This document shows positions 17,958 to 25,103 of a stretch of 28,633 nt of DNA, one piece after another. The stretch is taken from assembly GCA_025458585.1 (NCBI GenBank), contig JALOSD010000003.1, positions 1 to 28,633 of the forward strand, given 5' to 3'. The position numbers were made by a program, and so were the translations under genes. The stretch comes from Burkholderiaceae bacterium. Its GTDB lineage: Bacteria > Pseudomonadota > Gammaproteobacteria > Burkholderiales > Burkholderiaceae_C. Below the pieces are notes generated by a model that was not told where the DNA came from, did no database searches, and was given only the letters and a program-made list of their open reading frames with translations. The first letter of the stretch is position 1, and every line of letters starts with the position of its first letter.

Positions 17958-18908
17958 CTACACCCAGCCGATCCAGCCGCGCACCGCGTCGGCGCCGGCC
18001 AGCATCACGACGAGCCCGGCGCCGGCGAGGAACGGGCCGAACGGCACGTAGCGCCCTTCGCGCAGCGACGCGCTCATCTTCATCGCGATGCCGACGACGG
18101 CGCCGATCACCGAAGCCATCAGCAGGATCGGCACGATCATCGACCACCCCAGCCAGGCGCCGAGCGCGGCGAGCAGCTTGAAGTCACCGTAGCCCATGCC
18201 TTCCTTGCCGGTGGCGAGCTTGAACAGCCAGTACACCGCCCACAGCGACAGGTACCCGGCGGCGGCGCCCCACAGCGCGTCGGCCAGCGGCAGTGTCCAG
18301 CCGAGCGCGGCGGCGAGCAACCCGGCCCACAGCAGCGGCAGCGTCAGCGCGTCGGGCAGCACCGTCGTGTCCCAGTCGATTGCCGCCAGCGCGACGAGCG
18401 TGGCCGCCACCGCGCACCACAGCAGCGCCACCGGCTGCGCACCGTAGCGCCAGCCGATCGCGGCGAACAGCAGCCCGGTGAGCGCCTCGACGAGCGGGTA
18501 GCGCGCCGAGATGCGGCTGCCGCACCCCGAGCAGCGCCCCTTCAGCCGCAGCCAGCCCAGCAGCGGCACGTTCTCGTGCCAGGCGATCGCGTGGCCGCAG
18601 GCGGGACAGCGCGAGCGCGGCGCCGCGATGCCGAGCTTCGGCAGCGTCTCGAGCGCGCCCGAGACCGCCGCCGCTGCCTGCGCGAGCCCGCCCGGCGCCT
18701 TCGCGTCGGCGCGCCCGCCGGCGAACACGCGGCGCCACGACTCGACGTCGGCGAGCTGGTGCGCGACGTCTCCCCACCACTGCCGCTCGAGGATCAGCGG
18801 CAGGCGGTGGACGACGACGTTGAGGAAGCTGCCGACGACCAGCCCGAGCACCGCCAGCGCGGCCGGGTGCAGGAGCAGGTCGAGCGGCACGCCGAGCGGC
18901 GCCGCCAC
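17958..18908 (-). CDS. pilD: Type IV prepilin peptidase / N-methyltransferase PilD
   Basis: Inner-membrane aspartic protease that removes the leader of type IV pilins and methylates the new N-terminus. It is 316 residues with about eight hydrophobic segments. The opening GSFLNVVVHRLPLILE near 26-41 is typical. The zinc-binding tetracysteine domain uses C101, C104, C126 and C129. Catalytic aspartates are in AIDWDTTVLPD (D178/D180) and GMGYGDFKLLAALGAWLGW (D242). The loop between HRLP and the first cysteine pair is about 63 residues, clearly longer than in Pseudomonas PilD. The start is a GTG four bases after the pilC stop; no ATG is available. Confidence 0.94.
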   Translation of the reverse strand: MAAPLGVPLDLLLHPAALAVLGLVVGSFLNVVVHRLPLILERQWWGDVAHQLADVESWRRVFAGGRADAKAPGGLAQAAAAVSGALETLPKLGIAAPRSRCPACGHAIAWHENVPLLGWLRLKGRCSGCGSRISARYPLVEALTGLLFAAIGWRYGAQPVALLWCAVAATLVALAAIDWDTTVLPDALTLPLLWAGLLAAALGWTLPLADALWGAAAGYLSLWAVYWLFKLATGKEGMGYGDFKLLAALGAWLGWSMIVPILLMASVIGAVVGIAMKMSASLREGRYVPFGPFLAGAGLVVMLAGADAVRGWIGWV

Positions 18909-18912
18909 CGCG

Positions 18913-20136
18913 TCAGACCACCGCGCCGAGCTTGAAGATCGGCAGGTACATCGAGACGACGATGCCGCCGATCAGGATGCCGAGGATCACGATGATGAAC
19001 GGCTCCATCAGGCTCGACAGGCCCTTGACCATCTCGTCGACCTCGTCCTCGTAGAACTCGGCCGCCTTGCCGAGCATGTGGTCGAGCGAGCCCGACTCCT
19101 CACCGATCGACGTCATCTGCAGCACCATGCTCGGAAACACGCCGGTCGTCTGCATCGACGTCGTCAGCGCCGAGCCGGTCGCGACGTCCTTCTGGATCTT
19201 CTCGGTCGCCTCGGCGAACACGGCGTTGCCGGACGCGCCACCGACCGAGTCGAGCGCCTCGACGAGCGGCACGCCGGCGGCGAACATCGTCGACAGCGTG
19301 CGCGTCCAGCGCGCGATGACCGACTTGTAGATCAGGTCGCCGAAGACCGGGATCTTCAGCAGCAGCCGGTCCATGAACTTCTGCATCTTCTCGCTGCGTT
19401 TCCAGCTCTCGAAGAAGAAGTAGCTGCCGCCGATCAGCACGCCGAAGATGATGTACCAGTAGGCGACGAAGAACTCGCTCATCGCGATCACCGCCAGCGT
19501 CGGCGCCGGCAGGTCGGCGCCGAACGACGAGAACACGTCCTTGAACGCCGGGATCACGAAGATCATGATGATCGACAGCACGACGAAGGCGACGACGAGC
19601 ACCGCCACGGGGTAGATCAGCGCCGACTTGATCTTCTGCTTGATCGCGAGCGTCTTCTCCTCGTACACGGCCAGGCGGTCGAGCAGCGCCTCGAGAATGC
19701 CGCCGGCCTCGCCTGCCTCGACGAGGTTGCAGTACAGCGCGTTGAAATACATCGGATGCTTGCGGAACGCGGACGACAGGCTGGTGCCGGTCTCGACGTC
19801 GGCGCGGATCTCGCTCAGCAGCCGCGTCATGCGCGGGTTCGGGCTGCCGCGCGCGGTGATGTCGAACGCCTGCAGCAGCGGCACGCCGGCCTTCATCATC
19901 GTCGCCAGCTGGCGCGTGAAGATGGCAATGTCCTTCTGCTTGATCGCACGCCCGCCGGCCGTGCGCCGCTTCTTGACCTTCGTGACGAGCACGCCCTGGC
20001 GGCGCAGCATCGCGTTGACCGCCGCCTCGCCAGCCGAGCGGATCTCGCCGCGAACGATCTTGCCGTTCTTGTCCTTGCCTTCCCACTCGAAGACGAACTC
20101 CTTGACGTTCGCCCTCGCGGCTGCCGCTGTCGCCAT
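18913..20136 (-). CDS. pilC: Type IV pilus inner-membrane platform protein PilC
   Basis: Platform protein (407 residues) that couples the PilB motor to pilin insertion and extraction. It has two GspF domains, the first at about residues 70-195 and the second at about 275-395. Three membrane helices are visible: LIYPVAVLVVAFVVLSIIMIFVIPAF, a segment YWYIIFGVLIGGSYFFF, and the C-terminal IIVILGILIGGIVVSMYLPIF. The N-terminus FVFEWEGKDKNGKIVRGEI is typical. ATG 20136 is chosen over an upstream in-frame start because GGAGG lies four bases before it. It is 103 bases downstream of pilB, with an inverted repeat in between. Confidence 0.96.
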   Translation of the reverse strand: MATAAAARANVKEFVFEWEGKDKNGKIVRGEIRSAGEAAVNAMLRRQGVLVTKVKKRRTAGGRAIKQKDIAIFTRQLATMMKAGVPLLQAFDITARGSPNPRMTRLLSEIRADVETGTSLSSAFRKHPMYFNALYCNLVEAGEAGGILEALLDRLAVYEEKTLAIKQKIKSALIYPVAVLVVAFVVLSIIMIFVIPAFKDVFSSFGADLPAPTLAVIAMSEFFVAYWYIIFGVLIGGSYFFFESWKRSEKMQKFMDRLLLKIPVFGDLIYKSVIARWTRTLSTMFAAGVPLVEALDSVGGASGNAVFAEATEKIQKDVATGSALTTSMQTTGVFPSMVLQMTSIGEESGSLDHMLGKAAEFYEDEVDEMVKGLSSLMEPFIIVILGILIGGIVVSMYLPIFKLGAVV

Positions 20137-20210
20137 AAAGCCTCCGGGACCTCTTCCCAACGAACGGATTTCGGCACGTCGCCGCCGGCATTGAGCGCCG
20201 TCGCCGCCGA

Positions 20211-20238
20211 CCGGCGCCGCGCCCGGACGGGGCGCCGG
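20211..20238 (-). repeat. Inverted repeat directly after the pilB stop
   Basis: CCGGCGCC (20211-20218), 12-base loop, GGCGCCGG (20231-20238), placed one base beyond the pilB TAG (20240-20242) in the 103-base pilB-pilC gap. It has no T tract. It may act as partial terminator or RNA-end stabiliser that sets the PilB to PilC ratio; this is inference from position. Confidence 0.4.
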
Positions 20239-20239
20239 C

Positions 20240-21958
20240 CTACTCGTTCGTGACCGTGATCACTTCCTCGAGCGTCGTCACGCCGCTGCGCACCTTCACC
20301 AGGCCCGACTGCCGCAGGTCGCGCACGCCTTCCTTGTGCGCCTGCTGCGCGATGTCGAGCGCCGTGCCCTCGGCGAGGATGATGCGCTGGATTGCCTCCG
20401 TGATCGGCATCACCTGGTACAGGCCGACGCGCCCCTTGTAGCCGTTCGTGCACGCCGAGCAGCCGACGGCGCGGTACGGCTTCCAGCTGCCGTCGAGCTC
20501 GGTGTCCTTGAAGCCGGCGCGCAGCAGCGACTCGCGCGGGTAGTCGGCCGGCTTCTTGCAGTTCTCGCACAGCCGGCGCGCGAGGCGCTGCGCCGTGATC
20601 AACAGCACGCTCGAGGCGATGTTGAACGGCGCCACGCCCATGTTCATCAGCCGCGTCAGCGTCGTCGGCGCGTCGTTCGTGTGCAGCGTCGACATCACGA
20701 GGTGGCCGGTCTGCGCGGCCTTGAGCGCGATGTCGGCGGTTTCCAGGTCGCGGATCTCGCCGACCATGATGATGTCCGGGTCCTGGCGCAGGAAGGCGCG
20801 CAGCGCGGCGGCGAACGTGAGCCCTGCCTTGTCGTTGACGTTGACCTGGTTGATGCCGGGCAGGTTGATTTCGGCCGGGTCCTCGACGGTGGAGATGTTC
20901 ACCCCGGGCTGATTGAGCAGGTTCAGGCAGGTGTAGAGCGACACCGTCTTGCCCGAGCCGGTCGGCCCGGTGACGAGCACCATGCCGTATGGCCGCTGGA
21001 TCGCGTTCAGCAGGCGATCACGCTCGATCTTCTCGTAGCCGAGCGCCTCGATGCCGAGCCTCGCGCTGCTCGAATCGAGAATCCGGATCACGATCTTCTC
21101 GCCGAACAGCGTCGGCAGCGTCGAGACGCGGAAGTCGATCGCCTTGCTGCCGAACTTCAGCTTCATGCGGCCGTCCTGCGGCACGCGCTTCTCGGCGATG
21201 TCGAGGCGGCTGATGACCTTGATGCGCGAGGCGAGCTTGTCCTTGATCGCGATCGGCGGCTGCGTCATCTCGCGCAGTTCGCCGTCGATGCGGAAGCGCA
21301 CGCGGTAGTTGTATTCGTACGGCTCGAAGTGCAGGTCCGACGCGCGCATGTTGATCGCGTCGATCAGCATCTTCTGCAGGAAGCGCACGACCGGCGCGTC
21401 CTCGACCTCGGAGGCGAGATCGGCGCCCTGTGCCTCGGCCGCCTCCTCGGTGACGTCGAACTCGAAGTCCATCGACGCCAGCTGCTCGATGGTCTCGCTG
21501 GCGCCCTGGTTCTGCGCGTCGCGCAGGCGCGCGAGCTTGTCGTACTCGACGACGACCCACTCGGGCTGCAGCTGAGTGGCGAACTTGATGCGCTCGACCG
21601 CCTCCTGGTCGGTCGGGTCGGCGCCAGCGATGAACAGGCGGTTGCCGCGCTTGCCGAGCACCGTGATCTGGTACTGCGCGGCCAGCTTCGGGTCGATGAT
21701 GCCGCGCGGCAGCTTCTCGGCGTCGATCGCCAGCAGGTCCAGCAGCGGCAGCGCGAGCGCCACCGACAGCGTGTGCGCGAGGTCGGCGGGCGAGACGGCG
21801 TTGGCCGCGATCACCGCGCCGACGAAGCTCGACTTGCGCTCCTTGGCGGTCTGGACGAGCGCCTCGGCCGACTTCGCGCTGAGCTTGCCGGCGTGCACGA
21901 GCACCCGCGCGACACCCGAGAGGGTCGACGGGACTTCGGCGACGGTTTCGGTGGCCAA
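20240..21958 (-). CDS. pilB: Type IV pilus assembly ATPase PilB
   Basis: Hexameric cytoplasmic extension motor that powers pilus polymerisation. The 572-residue protein has the N-terminal MshEN-type domain (about 15-150). The motor domain shows Walker A GPTGSGKT at 331-338, the Asp box near 360, Walker B DPDIIMVGEIRD at 393-404 and the His box TGHLVMSTLHTND at about 417-429. The zinc tetracysteine uses C464, C467, C500 and C503. The start is a TTG at 21958: the residues after it (MATETVAEVPSTLSGVARVL) match where family members begin, and the next in-frame ATG is far inside the protein. No strong ribosome binding site precedes it, so initiation may be weak. Confidence 0.95.
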   Translation of the reverse strand: MATETVAEVPSTLSGVARVLVHAGKLSAKSAEALVQTAKERKSSFVGAVIAANAVSPADLAHTLSVALALPLLDLLAIDAEKLPRGIIDPKLAAQYQITVLGKRGNRLFIAGADPTDQEAVERIKFATQLQPEWVVVEYDKLARLRDAQNQGASETIEQLASMDFEFDVTEEAAEAQGADLASEVEDAPVVRFLQKMLIDAINMRASDLHFEPYEYNYRVRFRIDGELREMTQPPIAIKDKLASRIKVISRLDIAEKRVPQDGRMKLKFGSKAIDFRVSTLPTLFGEKIVIRILDSSSARLGIEALGYEKIERDRLLNAIQRPYGMVLVTGPTGSGKTVSLYTCLNLLNQPGVNISTVEDPAEINLPGINQVNVNDKAGLTFAAALRAFLRQDPDIIMVGEIRDLETADIALKAAQTGHLVMSTLHTNDAPTTLTRLMNMGVAPFNIASSVLLITAQRLARRLCENCKKPADYPRESLLRAGFKDTELDGSWKPYRAVGCSACTNGYKGRVGLYQVMPITEAIQRIILAEGTALDIAQQAHKEGVRDLRQSGLVKVRSGVTTLEEVITVTNE

Positions 21959-21993
21959 GGCGGGACGGTCCGGGGACGGCGGATGACGAGCGG

Positions 21994-21999
21994 ATGATA
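21994..21999 (-). promoter_or_regulatory. Candidate -10 box upstream of pilB
   Basis: TATCAT on the minus strand, five of six matches to TATAAT, 35 bases before the TTG start. No convincing -35 is seen at 15-18 bases, so it would need an activator or be spurious. It is the best candidate for the pil-coaE-zapD-yacG transcript. Confidence 0.3.
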
Positions 22000-22062
22000 G
22001 TCGCCGATCAGCGGTCGACGCGCCTGCCCGGCTGCCCCGACTTGCGGCAACTCTTCACGCGT

Positions 22063-22091
22063 CGCCCGCCGCGTGCGGCGCGCGGCGGGCG
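22063..22091 (-). terminator. Strong GC hairpin after the DUF2817 gene
   Basis: CGCCCGCCGCG (22063-22073), seven-base loop, CGCGGCGGGCG (22081-22091) give a perfect 11-bp stem two bases beyond the stop codon. There is no T run on the minus strand, so it is not a textbook intrinsic terminator, but its stability would pause or protect the end of the message and separate it from pilB. Confidence 0.45.
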
Positions 22092-22093
22092 GG

Positions 22094-23182
22094 TCAGCGA
22101 GCGCCGAGCCCGGCGACGGCCTGCCGCGCCGCGTCCGACCCCTGCTCGACGATGCGCAGCTTCCAGTCGTCGGTGTCGATGTAGAACGCGTCGCGCACGC
22201 GCTGCTTGATCGAGTGCCTGAGCGCCTCGTCCTCGACCTCGGGGTGGTTGTCGAGCCACTGGTCGGCGCGCAGCGCGTCGATCACCTCGGCCAGTGGCAC
22301 CGTGCCGTACTCGAGCGCGATGCCGGTGTACTCGGCCTGCGGGCATTCGTCGTAGGCGGCCAGCCACATCAGGCCGCTGAGCAGCGCCGAGGTCGAGCTG
22401 CCGTCGTAGATCGAGGTCACCTCGGGCCCCCACCAGGCGCGGGCGCGTGCCAGCGCCGCGGCATCGTCGCGGCACGCGAAGATGCGCTCGCCGTGCCCGC
22501 TGGGGCCGAGGCCGGTGTGCAGGTCGATCCAGCCCAGGCGCCGGCAGCGCCCGGCCTGCTCCTGCAGCACGTGGCGCAGCGTCGCCTGGCTCCACGTCGG
22601 GTCGCGCCCGCCGAAGAACAGGCCGTCGGGGTGTTCGTATTGGCCGCCCGAGATCGCGGCCTGCAGCGCGCGCTCGCCGTGCTCGGCGGCATAGGCCGCG
22701 AGCGCCGCCTGCGCCTCGGGCGGCGGCGGCCAGGTTGGCGGCACGATGGCGTGCGCGAGCCGGTCGTAGCCCTCGTTGCGCGGCAGCGGCCGGTGGAAGT
22801 CGTGGAAGTTGCGGTTCAGGTCGACGTTCTCGTGCGTCGTGCGGCGCCACCACGAGAAACCGTACGGGTTCAGCGCGTGCAGGTAGAGCACGGCGACGCC
22901 GGCGTCGCGCGCCGCGGCGTGGAAGCCGGCGTCGGCGAGCAGCGCGCCCTGCACACCCGAACCGCAGAAGCCCTCGATGCCGTGGCAGCCGCTGCTGACG
23001 ATCAGCAGCGCCGGCGCGTCGGCAGGGCCGAAGCGCGCGACGTCCAACGCCAGCGTCTCGCTGTCGCGCCCGAGCATCGGGTGCACGCGGCTGTGCACCT
23101 CGAGGCCCGCCCCCTCGGCGGCGTCGAGGAACTTGCCCCGTGCCTCGGCGTAGCTGGCAGCGAAGAAGCGGGCCGCGTCCAT
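22094..23182 (-). CDS. DUF2817 family M14-like zinc carboxypeptidase
   Basis: Predicted zinc-dependent peptidase or amidohydrolase of 362 residues. The zinc ligands of the M14/succinylglutamate desuccinylase-like fold can be placed at H67 and E70 in CHGIEGF and at H222 in IDLHTGLG. The substrate-binding segments NPYGFSWWRR (105-114) and ENVDLNRNF (118-126) follow the usual order. E291 in GIALEYGTV is in the position of the general acid/base. It has no signal peptide. It lies 10 bases downstream of the M20 amidohydrolase gene on the same strand, so the two probably form an operon for breaking amide bonds. Family members are poorly characterised and the substrate is unknown. Confidence 0.88.
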   Translation of the reverse strand: MDAARFFAASYAEARGKFLDAAEGAGLEVHSRVHPMLGRDSETLALDVARFGPADAPALLIVSSGCHGIEGFCGSGVQGALLADAGFHAAARDAGVAVLYLHALNPYGFSWWRRTTHENVDLNRNFHDFHRPLPRNEGYDRLAHAIVPPTWPPPPEAQAALAAYAAEHGERALQAAISGGQYEHPDGLFFGGRDPTWSQATLRHVLQEQAGRCRRLGWIDLHTGLGPSGHGERIFACRDDAAALARARAWWGPEVTSIYDGSSTSALLSGLMWLAAYDECPQAEYTGIALEYGTVPLAEVIDALRADQWLDNHPEVEDEALRHSIKQRVRDAFYIDTDDWKLRIVEQGSDAARQAVAGLGAR

Positions 23183-23192
23183 CGCTGCCCGC

Positions 23193-24401
23193 TCAGCCGC
23201 GCGGCGCGGCGAGCCACTTCTCGGCCAGCCGCACCCACAGCGTCGCGCCGAGGGGAATCAGTTCGTCGTTGAAGTCGTAGTGCGGGTTGTGCAGCGTGCA
23301 AGGCCCCAGGCCGTGCACGTGGTCGCTGTAGGCCTCGCGGTGCGCGCCGTCGCCGTTGCCGATCACGAAGTAGGCCCCGGGCTTCTCGAGCAGGAAGTAG
23401 CTGAAGTCCTCGGCGCCCATCGTCGGCTCGAACTCGAGCGCGTTCTCGGCGCCGACGACGTCGCGCATCACGCCGCGCACGAAGTCGGCCTCGGCCTTGT
23501 GGTTGATCGTCGGCGGGTAGTTGCGGCGGAACTCGAAGTGGCACTGCGCGCCGAACGCGGCGCTGGTGTGCTCGGCGATCTCCTGCATGCGGCGCTCGAC
23601 GAGGTCGAGCACCTCGAGCGTGAACGTGCGCACCGTGCCCTGGATCTCGCAGCTGTCGGGCACGACGTTCGTCGCCTCGCCGGCGTGGATCATCGTCACC
23701 GAGATCACGGCGGCGTCGGTCGGCTTCTTGTTGCGCGTGACGATCGTCTGGAACGCCTGCACCATCTGGCACGCGACCGGCACCGGGTCGATGCCGTTGT
23801 GCGGCAGCGCGGCGTGCGCGCCCTTGCCGGTGATCGTGATCTTGAACTCGTTGGACGAGGCCATCGCCGGGCCGTCGCACACCGCGAACTGGCCGGCTCT
23901 CATGCCGGGCCAGTTGTGCATGCCGAACACGGCGTCCATCGGAAAGCGCTCGAACAGGCCGTCCTTGATCATCTCGCGCGCGCCGCCGCCGCCTTCCTCG
24001 GCCGGCTGGAAGATCAGGTAGACGGTGCCATCGAAGTTGCGGTGCCGCGCCAGGTGACGCGCGGCGGCGAGCAGCATCGCGGTGTGGCCGTCGTGCCCGC
24101 AGGCGTGCATCTTGCCGGGGTGCCTGCTCGCGTGCGCGAAGGTGTTGTGTTCCGTCATCGGCAGCGCGTCGATGTCGGCGCGCAGCCCCACCGCGCGGTT
24201 CGACGTGCCGTTCTTCACGATGCCGACGACGCCCGTCGTGCCCAGGCCGCGGTGGATCGGAATGCCCCAGTCGGTCAGCGCCTGCGCGATCACGTCGGCG
24301 GTGCGCTGTTCCTGGAAACACAGCTCGGGGTGGGCGTGGATGTCGCGGCGGATCGCGGTGATCGCCGCCGCGTCGGCGAGGATCGATTCGATGAGTTGCA
24401 T
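23193..24401 (-). CDS. M20 family metallopeptidase / amidohydrolase (hippurate hydrolase-like)
   Basis: Cytoplasmic two-metal amidohydrolase of 402 residues, M20D subfamily, related to HipO and N-acyl-amino-acid hydrolases. The N-terminus RRDIHAHPELCFQE is diagnostic. Metal ligands are C101 and H103 in HACGHDGH, E135/E136 in FQPAEEGGGG, H162 in FGMHNWPG, and a C-terminal histidine in LHNPHYDFND. The dimerisation domain (about 175-290) has ITGKGAHAALPHNGIDP and NVVPDSCEIQGTVR. It would remove an acyl or aryl group from an amino acid. It is first in a minus-strand pair with the DUF2817 peptidase and divergent from the molybdopterin oxidoreductase operon. Confidence 0.93.
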   Translation of the reverse strand: MQLIESILADAAAITAIRRDIHAHPELCFQEQRTADVIAQALTDWGIPIHRGLGTTGVVGIVKNGTSNRAVGLRADIDALPMTEHNTFAHASRHPGKMHACGHDGHTAMLLAAARHLARHRNFDGTVYLIFQPAEEGGGGAREMIKDGLFERFPMDAVFGMHNWPGMRAGQFAVCDGPAMASSNEFKITITGKGAHAALPHNGIDPVPVACQMVQAFQTIVTRNKKPTDAAVISVTMIHAGEATNVVPDSCEIQGTVRTFTLEVLDLVERRMQEIAEHTSAAFGAQCHFEFRRNYPPTINHKAEADFVRGVMRDVVGAENALEFEPTMGAEDFSYFLLEKPGAYFVIGNGDGAHREAYSDHVHGLGPCTLHNPHYDFNDELIPLGATLWVRLAEKWLAAPRG

Positions 24402-24531
24402 GCGTCTCGTCTCTGCGGTTCGTCTGCGGAGCCAACGATCTTACGCGGCGCGGCCGGGCGCATCGACCCCTCGCCCCGATGGCCCCACCGCGCGTCCTAC
24501 ACTGGCTGGCTGTTCATGCAGGAGACTGGCC
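24402..24531. promoter_or_regulatory. Divergent promoter region between the M20 gene and the 24532 operon
   Basis: Candidate -10 boxes are TAAGAT on the minus strand (24443-24438) for the M20 gene and TACACT on the plus strand (24498-24503) for the rightward operon. Neither has a clear -35. GGAG at 24521-24524 is the ribosome binding site of the first rightward gene. No operator or riboswitch was recognised. Confidence 0.3.
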
Positions 24532-25101
24532 ATGACGCTCCCGACCGACCGTCCGCAGCCCCGCCTCGGCGACCAGTGGCAGTTCGTCACCCGGCTGGTC
24601 GGCGGGTCGAACCCGCTCGTGCTCGACCACATGGTGCGCGAGCTGCGCCCTGAGGGCGGCTGGGCGATCGGCGTGCGCAAGGCCGGCAGCGACGAGCCGT
24701 GGCTCACGCAGGTGTTCGACGCCGAGTTCAACCGCGTCGCGCGCGAGGTCGTGCCCGGCGAGTCGATGCGCTACAGCCCGGCGTTTCCGCTGTTCCGCTT
24801 CCCGATCGAGCCCGGCCGGCGCTGGAAGGCGGCGGTCGAGCAGCGCCAGGACGGCGAGCCGGGCCACCGCATCGTCGAGGTCGACGCGCGCGTCGTCGGC
24901 CCGGAGACGGTCGAGGTGCCGGCCGGGCGCTTCGACGCCTGGCGCATCGAGGCCGTGCACCGCGCCGGCGACGTGCGCATCGACACCGTCTACTGGTTCG
25001 CGCCGCGCGCCAAGCGCTCGGTGCGCGGCGTCGAGACGAGCCGCTCGCCGCGCGGCACGAGCGAGCTGATCTACGAGCTGCAGTCGCTGCGGCTGGTGTG
25101 A
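24532..25101 (+). CDS. Conserved hypothetical protein, DUF3108-like
   Basis: A 189-residue protein of unknown function. The ATG at 24532 has GGAG seven bases upstream. The second half (VEVPAGRFDAWRIEAVHRAG, then DTVYWFAPRAKRSVRGVE) resembles the beta-rich core of DUF3108-type proteins, in which a cofactor-free barrel is built from repeated strands, but I cannot confirm the family by eye. It has no signal peptide and no membrane segment, unlike many DUF3108 proteins, and no cysteine. It lies two bases upstream of a molybdopterin oxidoreductase gene, so the two are almost certainly cotranscribed and coupled. A role in that enzyme's assembly or pathway is inference only. Confidence 0.75.
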   Translation: MTLPTDRPQPRLGDQWQFVTRLVGGSNPLVLDHMVRELRPEGGWAIGVRKAGSDEPWLTQVFDAEFNRVAREVVPGESMRYSPAFPLFRFPIEPGRRWKAAVEQRQDGEPGHRIVEVDARVVGPETVEVPAGRFDAWRIEAVHRAGDVRIDTVYWFAPRAKRSVRGVETSRSPRGTSELIYELQSLRLV

Positions 25102-25103
25102 CG

